NCBI GenBank assembly: GCA_951213105.1
Contig: OX578134.1
Coordinates: 141,300,706 to 141,364,705, forward strand
From: Amaurobius ferox
Lineage: Eukaryota > Arthropoda > Arachnida > Araneae > Amaurobiidae
Direction: 5' to 3'
Length of the DNA stretch: 64,000 nt
Below, in pieces: positions 47,746 to 60,030 of the stretch. A program made the translations under genes and the position numbers. The notes beneath the pieces are model-generated. The model was given only the letters and a program-made list of their open reading frames with translations. It had not been told where the DNA came from and made no database searches. Position 1 is the stretch's first letter; each line of letters opens with the position of its first letter.

Positions 47746-49078
47746 TTCCCACGGAAGCTCTCAAAAATTGCGGTAATAGCACGTTTCTTGTTTTCACTGA
47801 GGATATCGGCTATTCCTTACTGACGAGAGCAGTTGGATTTTGATATCTTCGATGGAAGTATCTGCCATATTTTATCCCTTATAGTTGGGTATTGGGTTTT
47901 ATGAACTACGTCTTCGCAGTCTGCATTCTAAGTTAATTGCAAACAAATTTTCTGCTGGCTATGTGAAATGTCTGAAATTATCAATTCCCATAGAACCTTG
48001 AAAAATATTTGGTTTATAGGGAGCAAGTTTATTGCTGCCATTGAAGATATTGGCTCTGATGAATCCATGCTGAAGATAATAATAAGCGCAAAATCAGTCC
48101 AAGGATGTTGGTTTCAGAAATAAAAGTATATTCCTTATGTTCCATATTAATAGAGGTAAGTCCATATTAATAGAGGTAAGTACCGTATTCTATACTCGAC
48201 ACCGCCATCAATTATCCCCTTGTCTATGTGGAGTAAGAACACGATAAATATAAATATCTGAAATTCAATTGGGTAGGTGATGAGTTAGTGGAAGAATGGT
48301 ATGTGGGCTTGCAACCCTCATTAGGTTTCGGTTTCAATGGGGTAACTCAAGGGTTTAATCTGATCCGCACCTTCTGGGGAACCGGTGCTATGAGTTTTCA
48401 CAGCACAATGGTTTACATTTCGGTCGCTGGAAAGACGAATGTTTGAATAAGACATGCACTTAACATCCTCCTACCATCTACTTAGTGCGTTTCATGACTC
48501 AGTTAAGAATTAATGTAAAGTTTCTGTAATTAATTTTCTCTACGTGAAATTTAATTATGGCTTATACTATTATTCAAACACGAATGAAAACTATGAACTC
48601 TTTCACTTCCACTTTGTTTGTATCATTTTCTGTTCTGAAATACGTCATACATCCAGCTGCGAACTTCACATGTGTTAGTTACGGAAAAAGTTTTATCCAT
48701 CGATAAATGTTATTCATCTCTAAAAGTATTATGTTTAATATAAAATTATATAATATGCTACATTAGAAAAAATTTATATTTACACTGCGTGATTATTATT
48801 TGTTCTGCTTTATTGCTGTTGCTATTCCTATTGTTTTGGCTAGCCATGTATATCACTAAAATTTTTGAATTATAATCAAGTGTCTGGTTTTGAAGAAACT
48901 TGAAGATATTTTTCCTATAAATGTTTTTATAAATTGTACACACAGTGAATGATTTTTATTCTCCAGATTGGTTGCTTATCTTCAATAAAATTCTCGAAAT
49001 TTCTCGTGAGGTACCGAATTATCTGAGGCACCCAAAATCGGATAAACATTGAGCTAATGGGTAATCTTGTATTGTTAA

Positions 49079-49104
49079 ACTTCTTTTTATTTTTATGAAA
49101 ACAT
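49079..49104. other. 26-bp micro-inversion relative to L1
   Basis: Exact reverse complement of 13922-13947, with both flanks (TGTATTGTTA before, AAGAACAAAGTGC after) in direct alignment. Confidence 0.9.
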
Positions 49105-49212
49105 AAGAACAAAGTGCTTAATATAATAAAGGATACAAAAGTATGGATAGTTGCGATTTTGCGAGCCGAAATTTAAAAAAATCTTTATAATGTCCTACAC
49201 AGTTTTGTAATC

Positions 49213-50873
49213 ATGTTCGAAATCGAAGCTCCGGTAACGCCGGAGCTCGCTGTTGCAATTGATAGGAATGGTGTAGTACCTAGTGGCTATAGCCCTTTTG
49301 ATACCACTTCTGTTACGGTAGAGGATGTCAATGCTTGCCGCAAAGAACTTCTAGATTTAGATACCAAGTGTATTATCTTAGCCGCTGAGGCAGGTAAAAT
49401 AACGGAGGATCATGTTTTGCACGCCGAGCTGAAACGCAATCGAAATAATCTCTACCGGAAACTCTCCAGGATGGCGGATGTCTGCTCGGTGAGTATATTA
49501 AACTTTACTCCCCCTCCCCCTGCTCAAATTGTTACGAACGAGTCTCCAAAAGATTTAAACTCTGAGTTACTGGATAGCAAGAGCGACCACGTGGCAGCAC
49601 CTATTGCTCCACTTGATGTTTCTACCCGAGAGGTAACTAATTCGGTCAGCAACCTCAGCTTAGATAGCTCAAATCTTAATCAGCAAACTCCATCTAAAAA
49701 GAGATCCAGAACTGATAGGGACGAGAATTCAGACGTAAGCTCTGAAACATAAGCCGATTGGACTACTGTCCAAAGGAAAAATAGGAGTGGACGAAATTCT
49801 CAAATCTCCCCTAAGGAGAACTTCCGATATATTGACTAATAATAAATCTAACTCTCTGAAAAGAAGTAATGGAACTGGAACGAAAGACCAGGTGGCCTCA
49901 GTGCCGAAGTCACCCCCATCCCCGACTCCGCCCCCGCCCATCAGTGCTAATCAGCCGGAATGGTCATTGATCTTGCATAATCTAAAAGTAATTGCACCAA
50001 AATCGTCCCCAAGCTCTAAGGCAGCTTCTTCAAGGTGCATGTTGCTAACTCTGATGAGTTTAGGAAATGCAATGACTTCTTGTAAACTAGCGGAGTCCAG
50101 TTTAAATCCTTTAATTTGAAGGAAGACCGACCTCTTAAGGTCGTGATCAGAGGACTTCCGGTTGCTACGCCTATTGAGACGATCAACCAAGCAATGGAAG
50201 CAATGGGGTTTCCTGTCCTCAATAATTTTCGTTTATCACGAAAAGGCAGTAAACAGCCACTGTCCCTTTATTACCTTCAACTTAGACCCCGGACTAACCC
50301 GGAGGATGTTTACTCTATAAATTCGATATTAGGCACGGAAGTGAAGTTAGAGCCTTACACAGGAAGGAAAGGCTTTGCCTCTAAGTGTCATGGTTGTCAA
50401 GTTTATTTTCATAGCTTTGCAGTCTGTACACTGCCACTGAAGGTGTGAAATGTGGAGGATCCCACTCCGTCAGTAACTGCATTGCTGATTACGTCTTTTG
50501 CTGAAACTGCAACGGACAGCATGCAGCCAACCGGCGCGGTTGTCCGAAAAATCCGGGCAACTCGTCCATGTCTAATCGTCCCCTTAACACCTCTGATCAT
50601 TTTCCCAAAATTGCAGGAACCAGCCCCCAGTATAGACCTGGGAACCAAGGTCGTTCGTTTCAATCTGCTGGCGTCTTCAAAAATTTAAATTATTCTGCTG
50701 TCCTTGCCGGACGTGCACAGGCCCCTCAAATCGTAATCGAACGAATCTTGGCCGAAGAAGTCGACCATAGCCCTGCTACCAACGATACTCAAGAAAATGA
50801 TATCAACAGCTCGAAATTACCTAAAATTCAAAGGATTCCCAGAGCCTCCAATCAGAAGCCAGCAAAAACATAG
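49213..50873 (+). pseudogene. L3 ORF1: gag-like protein with CCHC knuckles
   Basis: An open N-terminal part of 179 codons (49213-49752; FEIEAPVTPELA, SVTVEDVNACRKEL, then a Ser/Asn-rich linker with PSKKRSRTDRDEN) ends at TAA where a W codon environment follows (ADWTTVQRKN). After proline-rich PPPPISANQPEW, the RNA-binding part reads LKVVIRGLPVATPIETINQA and LEPYTGRKGFASKCHGCQ (50116-50448), matching the PRE_C2HC region of jockey-type ORF1. Knuckles: CHGCQVYFHSFAVC (CX2CX4HX4C, at 50386), then KCGGSHSVSNC, then NCNGQHAANRRGC with a TGA inside. The last open piece is 50568-50873. Non-functional, but it shows the complete domain order of the family. Confidence 0.8.
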
Positions 50874-51107
50874 ACTATACGGTATTCCTTTCGTCCTTAA
50901 TGGCCATAAGGCATACCCACAACAAAGACTTAATATTAAAAGCATTCAGCCTAGCGCTCCTAGACCTGAGAGAGGCACCAACGGATATAGATATGATATT
51001 TCATATCTATCAGCGCTATGACGCGCTCCTTAGGTAACCTCCCCCCCTTGCTGACCGTTTTTTCTGGCCTCGTCATGTTCCCCTTTTCGGCAACTAATAG
51101 AGCAGTG

Positions 51108-53819
51108 TGAAAATCGGGTTCTGGAATACCAATGAAGTGCATTCCAAACTCGATGAGAAGCGTGACTATGTTATAGAAAATAACTTTTATATCTTTGGTA
51201 AATGAGACTCATCTGGCCCAGCCTTCCAGTCCAGCCATTTGCAACTAAACTGGATATTTTACTTATAGACCCATCGGACCTGGAAGGCACAGTTTCGGTG
51301 GTACTGCACTCTATATCAAAAACTATATCTCACATCATCGTCTTAGCATCCCAGCCTTCACGAAGCTTGAAGCCACGTAATCAAAGTTACTATTCCAAAT
51401 TTAGTTCCGATTGAATTCGCTTCAGTGTATATCCCTCCACCAAGTAATAATATTAGAGCATTCCCGTCCAGCAAAATTGAAGCACTTTTAGGACTCTGCA
51501 GTAGCATGGTCATTGCTGGTGGTCTAAATTCAAGCCATAGCACCTCGGGCACAGCTTCAAGTCGCTATGGCGTTTCTCTAAAATGATTGTCTCAGTGCGT
51601 CACCATCAGGATCATAGCTCCCCCCAACCCCACTCACCATGCCGCATGAAGATTCTCCAGTACTATTGATTTGGCTATCTTTCAGAATATTCCTTTCAAC
51701 TATACGATCAATGCAGAATCAAATCTGACATCGGATCACCTTCCTGTGGTTATGACCCTCAACAAACTTTTCTTGTATTTCTTTCGACCACCCGGTGGAG
51801 CTATCTACAAATTGGGATGACTTCAGATACATCCTTCAAAATCTAAAAGCGCCCCCCCCCTTCAAAATTAGCAGCACGGACGATATTGAAAAATGCGTTT
51901 AGGAAATGAATCATGTACTGCTCGGGGCAGTTGCTGCAGCCTCGAAACCAAATCGCTCTCGACCTAATTATTCCTCCACAAATTTCCAGACAAACTTCCT
52001 CGTGATATTAGGACAAAATTAAGCAGTGAAATCGGTTACGGAAATTTTGGCAGCGCTCCAGATTCACTGATTACGGCGCAGAATTCCGTAAACTTCATAA
52101 CAAGATCAAGGCCGCGATTAAAAAACACACCCTGCAATGCTGGTGAACACACCGTGAGGAAATTACTGATCACAGTCTTTGGCGAACAGCAAAAAACCTA
52201 AGGACCATCAAAACAACAATTCCGTCCATTAACGGCCCAAATGGATTTCTCGCCCAGACTGCAGAGGAAAATGCTAATGCTTTTGCAGACAGCTTCGAAC
52301 TCTAATTTTCACCACACATTGACTACAATTTCAGCCATACTTATGACAACACTAAAAACGACCTACAACAGACAATCAACAACGCATTCCTTTCACAAGC
52401 ACCAAACGACTTAGAGATAATCTCATTGGCTGAAATTTTTCACATCATTGATGGACTCAAAGTCAAGCCCTGGTCCGGACAGAATTTGCAATCGCCTCAT
52501 CAAGAATTTACCTGACCTTTATCTTTGTTGGATGACTATGCTTTTTAATTGCATGCTGGATTATCGCTTTTCCCCCCAGAGTTGGAAAACTGTTATCCTC
52601 TTCCCTATTTCTAAATCAAATCAAAATCTTATATTGGTCGAAAATTGGAGACCAATAAACCTTCTTACAAATTTATCCAAAATTTACGAATTGGTGTTGC
52701 TTAGGCGTTTGAATAGTTTCTGCAGAAACCAGCATGGATTTCGGTCTCCTCATTCCACGCAATCCAAACTATTGCATGTTATTGAAACTATCCACACAAA
52801 CGCTAACAACAGGCAGTATACTAACATTGTATGTTTCGACATTGCTAAAGCTTTCGATAAAACATTACTTCATTGAGTAATTGCCAAGCTGGTGCGATTT
52901 GGAATCTCAACCCAACTTTTGACCATCATCTATTCGTATCTTACTAATTGCTCCTTCTGCGTACGAATTGATCAATCTCGCTCTTCTGTCCGACCAATCA
53001 GAGCCGGAGTACCCCGAGGAGGGAATTTGAGTCCCCTCCTCTTCAACATCTTCATCAACGATATTCCTAGCTTTTCACAAATCAAGCTTGCAATATTTGC
53101 AGATGACACTGCATTGATAGTGCGCAGCCGATCACCACAAAACTCCATCAACACGCAGCAAAGCTACATCAAACACAGCCTTGAGCACTGGCTCGTTACT
53201 TGGAAAATCAAAATTAAAGCGACTAAGCGTGCAGTATTCATCTTTAAACCTCACTACCGAGATCTGAATCAAAATTTCAGCCTAAAATTTTTAAAGAAAC
53301 ATCCCTTTTGAGCGCTCTGTAAAGTATTTGGGAGTCACACTCGACGAACATATAACTTACAGAGAGCATATCAACAACAAAGTTCTCAAGACCAACAAAA
53401 CCTATCGTTCCCTTCTCCCTCTTATCGGTAGTAACTCCCACCTTTCCCTCCCTTATAAACTGCTGATTTATAAACAGGTCATGGCACCGGCATTTCTGCA
53501 CGCTAGCCCTGTTTGTGGTGCTGCAGCAGAATGTCATACTCAGAAATTGCAAGTTTTCCAAAACAAAGTCCTTCGTTGTATTGTTAAAGCTCCTAGGTAC
53601 GTCCAAAATGAAGTTATTCATCACGACAATCAAGTCTCTGGCGTTGCAGAGCAGGTGCGGAAATTCAGTCAACATTTTTACAAGAAAAACTCTAACAGGC
53701 CCTGCATGAGAAGCGTTGACCAAACTTACGCTTTGACCTCGTTTTCCTATTGCGAAAAACGCAGAGCAAGGCATCTTCTACTCAATTCTCAGGGAACCAG
53801 ATGGAAGAAATCGAGGTAA
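51108..53819 (+). pseudogene. L3 ORF2: endonuclease and reverse transcriptase
   Basis: The endonuclease is badly damaged: its start codon is GTG where L1 and L2 have ATG, and AGDLNSS has become AGGLNSS. The RT is well preserved in three open pieces. 52448-52876 has SPGPDRICNRLIKNLP, VENWRPINLL and DIAKAFDKTLLH, followed by a stop. 52892-53311 has RAGVPRGGNLSPLLFNIFIN, LAIFADDTALIV and KIKATKRAVF. 53328-53819 has GVTLDEHITYREHIN and KVLRCIVKAPRYVQNEVIHH. Motif A, the PRGG box and the FADD motif C are all intact. No RNase H follows, as expected for the jockey clade. Frame breaks at about 52877 and 53311 make it inactive. Confidence 0.85.
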
Positions 53820-56179
53820 ATCGTTCCCCAGGTCGGGGTCTCCTAGAGTATTTCATTGCGAAATTTTATTTAGTTGAAATATTAAATTTCAACCCTTTCC
53901 TTGGCAACGTATCTAGATGGGAGAATTATGCTTGCATATATACTTTTTTAAAATATTAATTTTTAAAATAAATTATCTGGATGACTCAAATTGGCTTTAT
54001 CATACCATAATCCATTTTAATTAGCTTGTAGGGTTTTTTTTTTCAAATTTTACAAGTAAAATTTTGAAAAATTGGTATCGTCGGTCCAAATCACTACAAT
54101 TACAGCGTGTTACCCTTCAATTAAAAAGGCTTGAAAAAATCTTTCGATTGATTCCATACTTGAAAACGTACTCCCGGAGGTAAGTCGCCCCCCCCCCCCC
54201 CGAGGGGGTTTAATGACGTCACGAACACACAAATTGTATCGCGGCTATTTTTGACAACAATGATTGAAATTATCAAGTATCGTGAGCATTGACCAATATA
54301 TAATTCTTTGATCCATGATTATGTCAAATTTTTCCATGATTATGTCAAATTTCCTATGTTGCCATGTTAAAAAAATATAAAATGTTGAATAAATTTCGAA
54401 AATTTCGCTCGGATTTAAAACAAATCCCACCCAGTTCTAGATTTTTAAATAATAAAGCATGATTTAAAGTTCATAGTGAAAATCTAATAATACTTGTAGC
54501 AGCTATTGTGTATACAAGAAATCGATCACAAACATAAAAAAATAGACATATTGACAGAGAGACATCACTCCATAAACAGCCAAAATGTGTTCAAGAGGAC
54601 TTAAAACATATACTAGGAATCAAAATCTCAATCTGAAATTTTTATGAAAACAAAACTTTCTCAATACTAAGTATGAGAAAGTAAAAATAGTTACTTAAAC
54701 AGCTATTGTTACATTACATATATTAATTATTGTTCATTACATCTATTGCTACATTACAGCTGTAATTGGGGTGCTTATATCTTAAATTATATTTTTGAAT
54801 ATATATATTTATATTACTTATACATAAAAATAAAAGTCATGTTAGCTTATTAATATATCCTCCCGATTCTAGTTCAGTGATTGTTCAACAAAATGGACAA
54901 ATGCTCTTAAAATGCAACGTACATTACAAAAATTAGCAATTGTTTAAAAAGTAACGTATTGAAGCGTTTTAATTCAATAATGCACGGATTTTAAAATTAA
55001 AGCTATCCTTCATTAACACTTTGCTATAAATATTAATTAAACTACATTACTTAAAGCATTTTAAAGATATTCACATGGATAACTTTTTTCTCAATTATAC
55101 CAAATATATAGCAAAATAATAAAGTTCTTAAAAATTCGATTCTGCAATCCGTGAAAGTATCTAAAACGGTTTTAGTGTAGTGTTTATACACTAAATATGT
55201 ATTTGCTGTCTTTATTGAAGCGAAATAATGACACAAAATTCTTAGAAATACAGTTAGGTTTTCATAATTTAACTAGAAACAGAAAATCATTCCTGGAGAA
55301 ATCGATATTTTTATTTCACTTACTTTAATATATGTAAAGAGCATTTTTTGAAGCGAAAGTAAATTGATGAACTTATTTTTAAAATGGATTATGGAATGAA
55401 TGCAAAAGTATTTAATATAATTTAATATACGAAATAAATCACGTGCTTAAAATAACATTTTATGCATATTTTTTGCGGTGCATGAGATTCATTTATGCGA
55501 TTAGTAAGAAGATATGGAGATGAATATATTCCCCAAATAAAAATTACAAACATTTCAGCAATATTTAAAAGAACTCTTCATATTGGATATTTTTGATACA
55601 TCATTATTGGCAGATTATGTTTATTTCACGTTGTAAAAGATCCACGTTCATATGTATTTTGTTTTCTTGTAACAATAAAGTGATTTGCTTGTTAAAACAG
55701 GCCAAAAGAGATAAACAAGAAGTTAGTCCCCATTGCAGATAACAGAATTTAAAGGCAGTGCATAATGTTACACACTTTTCCACATTATGTTACATTCATA
55801 CACAGTTTTCCACATTATGTACTCAGTTGCATTTTTGAGTAGCCGGGGCTCAATTTTGAAAGAATTGGGAAATGGTAGGACTGGATTTGTTGATTTGAAG
55901 ATGTTCATAAAATTATGGTATATATTAAGTTTAATTAATTCCGTTGAATTAGTTATTTCATACTGACTAAAGCCTATAGTCGAAATACTATAGTCGAAAC
56001 AGGTTCGTGTATGCGTTGCTTACATTTGGAGACTGGACATGCTTTGATGAACGCATCCTATATGGCGGATATTTAAAGAAATTAAACTCAATAGGGGAAA
56101 ATTAAATTAAGTATACTTGCTAGAATCCAAACCGTCCTGAAAAATTTCCAGTTAAAATAAATATCTGCCTATACTTATA

Positions 56180-56420
56180 GGTTCATTGGAACCAGAGAAT
56201 AACTAGGAACTAGAGAATTGGAACTAGAGAATGTTTACCATTATACTATGCTGTGGATATACAATATAATAACCGGCCTCGAGCACAATTGATATCTGCA
56301 AATTTCGTGAACTTTCTGAAGTGCTTTCTCCTCTTGTACTAATTGATTTTTAAAGACTTTGCGAAGACGCAGCATTTCTCTGTTATTAACATTTTTCTGA
56401 TAAGGAGGTTATCTTTAAGC
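56180..56420 (-). pseudogene. Decayed exon relic Y (B3 copy)
   Basis: Counterpart of 24885-25140. It is disrupted by a local expansion of GGAACTAGAGAA-like units (56195-56230) that replaces the GCCATTTTGAGAGA seen in B1 and B2. Confidence 0.45.
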
Positions 56421-57680
56421 CAGTTCCTACCATAGACTTGTTATCCGAATTCTTTATTTGCCAGTTATATATTGGGGGGGGGGGGTGATGAGATTAGCAG
56501 TATTATTGAAATAATAGTGGGTGTCACGGTAATTGGTTGAAATCCGTTTAATTAAAAATCTACTAAATAAATGCTGATAATGATCTTATTTTTAATGTTA
56601 ATTGTTTTCATTAATGTTACGGAATGTAACATACGTATGATGTGAACAATTTAACACATGCATTATCATTATTCTCTGAGCTATAACTCAGTTTCGAATA
56701 CTGTTTTTGGATAATTTATGAAAAATTGGTGATTTTTTTAAAAAAATGAGCTATTTATTAAAAACAAAACATGTCTTTACCAAATGAACGTTATTTAGAT
56801 TAAGGATTATTATAATCCATATTAGGGTTATACAATGAAACATAAAATACATGTATTACAACGTGTTATAAACAGTCAAATAAGTAATTAAGCGAAAGTA
56901 ATGTTTTAAAAAACTGAAATGTTAGTGTAATTTTTCAGATTTACAAATTTTAGGTCAAAATTTTTCGTTACACTTATTATTTAAAATTGTGTTTAATGTA
57001 TGAATGAACACAAATGCATAGGTATAACAGACTAGATTATGCAAATAGTTCTAAAATTAACTCATGGTGGCATTTTAGAACTCATAGCTTTGCAAGGTGA
57101 AGAATTAAATATCCGCAACCAACTTTGAAAATCTAGCATTAATGAAACGAATAATATTTTTGGATATTGTACTTATATATGGTACCGCGTACGTTAATTT
57201 AATAGTTTACGTATTTATACGTCTAAAGTATTTAGAGTAAATTTATGTAATTTATGTCTTGTGAGCAAACAAGTGTGATATTTGAAAATTATTAAAAAAA
57301 TTTAGAAAATTATATTACTGATTTTATATACATATCGAAATTTTCAGATTTTGGAATTTACATAAAATTTTCAAATTTCAGTTGTAAATTTTGAATTTGT
57401 TTAAAATAGTTCAAGATATTATAACTTGAAGTACATAAAAAATTGTAATATTTATTAAACATTGACTTACACAGCTTTAAAGTGAATTTGTTTCGTAATA
57501 TTTGCAGTCAATTTATTTGAAGTATTTAATATATCGGAGTCAACTATCACGAGATTTTGAGCTTAAATGCTTATAATATTAGGCGCAAACAAAATGGTAA
57601 AACCAGTATTAATAGTGTATTCCCAAATATACCTAGGACTCTGGAAACGAAATATCAATTAAATGTTTTTAAGTAATTTT

Positions 57681-58319
57681 CAGAACCCTTCTAAATTTTC
57701 GAATGAAATTTTGAAAAAATCGTCAAAAAATCAAAACCGCTAATAAAGTTACGCAAATAGGCATTTCTTATGTAATTTTTCATTAGAAAACGATTGACAT
57801 AAATTTTAGAACGCTAACATAAACCGTTCTGGCTATATTGCACATTTCTCAAAAGAATTATCAAAAAATTATATAAAATAAAAAATTGATATTTCCTATT
57901 GAGCAACATGTTTACTTTTTATATGTAATACCATGCGGCAAATTTGGTGACATTATTCTCGTGGATCTAGCTCGTGCCATTCATGAAAAAATATACTTTG
58001 AGTAATACTTTTGTATTTGAACGCCAATAGTCATTTATCTGCAGTAAGAATAACTTATTTCTCCGTCCATAACGCTTGGCGAGATTTTGGTGACGAATTT
58101 GGCGGAATGTCGCCAACTTGGCGACATTTTTAATTGTTGCCAAATTAACAAAAATCTCGCCAAATTGATAAAAATGACGCTAAATCAATGAAAATGACGA
58201 GTAATTGAAGAAAATTCAATATCTTGGAAAGAATCTACTATAAAAATAACATTTTTTTAACTGTAAAAGCAGTAAATTCATTGCATTATGTAAGGAAAGT
58301 CATGTGTTGCCCACATCAG
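57681..58319. mobile_element. Truncated Helentron-like element (B3)
   Basis: Lacks the hairpin end and microsatellite because the 1.28-kb deletion removed them. It starts at CAGAACCCTTCTAAATTTTC and keeps the far end (GTAAGGAAAGTCATGTGTTG, then CCCACATCAG). Confidence 0.7.
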
Positions 58320-59756
58320 ATTTTTTTTATGCATCTGATTTTTTATTATATATAATACATCAATTAAATTTTGTGTATAAAAAGTATGTAGTACAATATG
58401 ATCAGAAATTGAAATAATTCTTTTTAAACTATATTGATGCAATCTATGTTGTTAAATCAATATTTTATGGTAGCGTAATTTAAGCTATATCTTAAATGTG
58501 CTTATATATTTTTTCGATACACTACCTTGCTTTCTTAAAGTCCTTAGAAATCTAGGAATAAAAATGTCCAGCGTATAGAAAGCCAAAAATACCCGAGTAG
58601 TATTGATTTTACATGAAAATCTCTCAAGTAATCTGTTGGATATTTAATTATCTTCAAATAACCTGAATAGGTCTTAATGAATATTTCAAGATTTATGTTC
58701 CATTTCAGATTTATTTAGATCTCAAGTGCTAACTCAATCAATTTTGTTTAATGGGCATGAATATGACAGAAATTAAGTTTTCAATACGACAGATTTTAAT
58801 CTTTGCTAAATTTCTATTTCTTTTAAATAGTATATTCTTTTCCATTTTGTGCCGGCATGTAATGTGGAACAAAACCCAATCCAGTTTTTCCCAGTGTTCA
58901 TTTTAGTTTTGTAAACGCTCTTCCATTTATTGGTCTTCTCTGGTGTCTCTAGAAATATGCATCTTCCATCTGTTGCCAAATGTGAATAAGAATGACTTGC
59001 AGGAAAAATAAAATTCTAAAATAAGTATCTGCATCAACATAACATTTTCTTATTCATTTATATCTTGAACATTAGAAAAATAAAAGGGTTTTTAAAAACT
59101 GTTCCATAAAGGGGATTTGAATTATATGGCGAATGATTTTCTATATATTTCAAAAGCGGGTATTGATTGAAAATATTTTTGAAATAGAAACAAGATATGG
59201 TTTGATGAAATAAACACTTTTACAATTATTTACATTTAAAAATAGCAATTGCTAAAATGCACTCCTATAGATTTGAGCATTATGTTAATTTAAAAAGGAA
59301 CAGCATTTTGGTAGATATTTACTGTTATATTAAAAATATTAAATAATAAGAACAATTCTTATACGCATTTTCTTTTGCAATTATAAAAATATATATTTGA
59401 TGTAAAATCATATATGCTTTTCAAATTCATGGGAATTAATACTATTAAAACATTAAGTGGCAACTTGTTTAATATGTGTTATTTGGTTTAACTATTTATG
59501 GGACAGAGTCGAAAATCTCGTACATCGAAATGCGTCTCAGTTGGGATCTATCCCATGGTTGATACTATTTAGTATCCGCAGTCTCAACATGTTGGTCGTG
59601 GTTACATTTTGGCACCTTATAACTCTTGAAAAACATCTACTTCGATATTTGGTTAAAACATTTTTTTTATATTGTTTACCCTTTTTAAAAATATATATAG
59701 ATCCCCATGCTGTAAAAATTCGATTTTGTGAAATGATGGACAGAATTAAATTTCCT

Positions 59757-60028
59757 TACCTTCAACACAGACCGTCCTGCTTAGCCGAAGCTGTAATGCA
59801 TCTTCTATGACGGTGAGGAAATTGCCACGAAATATAGACCGAAAACAATTGGAGATGACATTTACAGGGAATGTATTCCCCCTTCTCCTCCTACCCACAA
59901 TCTGGAAAGGACGTTTGGATTCACATACTCCGTACTCCTGGTAGATCCGGGAAAATTTTTCGGCCGCTCAGGGAATCGAACTCTGGTCCTCCGAATGCAA
60001 TCGCTGTGTCTTAGCCACTGGGATATAC
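59757..60028 (-). mobile_element. tRNA-derived SINE (B3 copy, with head)
   Basis: On the minus strand, starting near 60028, the sequence contains CCCAGTGGCTAAGACACAGC (A-box-like) and, about 30 bases later, CAGAGTTCGATTCC (a good B box; canonical GGTTCGANTCC). This is followed by GAGCGGCCG and a body running to about 59757 (ending near GCTTCGGCTAAGCAGG). An A box and B box at tRNA spacing plus an unrelated body define a tRNA-derived SINE with an internal Pol III promoter. The head cannot be a functional tRNA, as no complete cloverleaf is apparent. The right boundary is approximate. Confidence 0.65.
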
Positions 60029-60030
60029 GA

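Larger units (their letters stand above)
42643..49026. repeat. Segmental duplication block A, copy A2
   Basis: Collinear with A1. It contains module X (42895-43215), the LTR-like stretch (43975-44650), a Helentron-like relic (44795-45465), exon relic Y (45790-46140), minisatellites (46515-46685; 47620-47745) and exon relic Z (47760-48130). It also carries 413 bases at 48614-49026 that A1 lacks; they have no recognisable content beyond ordinary AT-rich DNA. Confidence 0.9.
49027..53897 (+). mobile_element. Jockey-like LINE, copy L3 (most complete)
   Basis: Keeps ORF1 including zinc knuckles, ORF2 endonuclease and full RT with C-terminal region, each interrupted by frameshifts or stops. The 3' UTR and hexamer tail are deleted: after AATTTCAACCCTTTCC (about 53897) the sequence joins block B about 0.5 kb inside its left edge. 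It lacks the R1/I-like insertion of L1 and gives the reference for the pre-insertion site. Confidence 0.88.
53898..60030. repeat. Segmental duplication block B, copy B3
   Basis: Begins at the point matching B1 22573. It follows B1 to about 57680, where about 1.28 kb (B1 26360-27645) is missing, then continues to the SINE at its right end. Poly-C/CRE block at 54187-54221. A G run of 13 (56474-56486) sits where B1 and B2 have five and four. No genes beyond relics. Confidence 0.9.
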
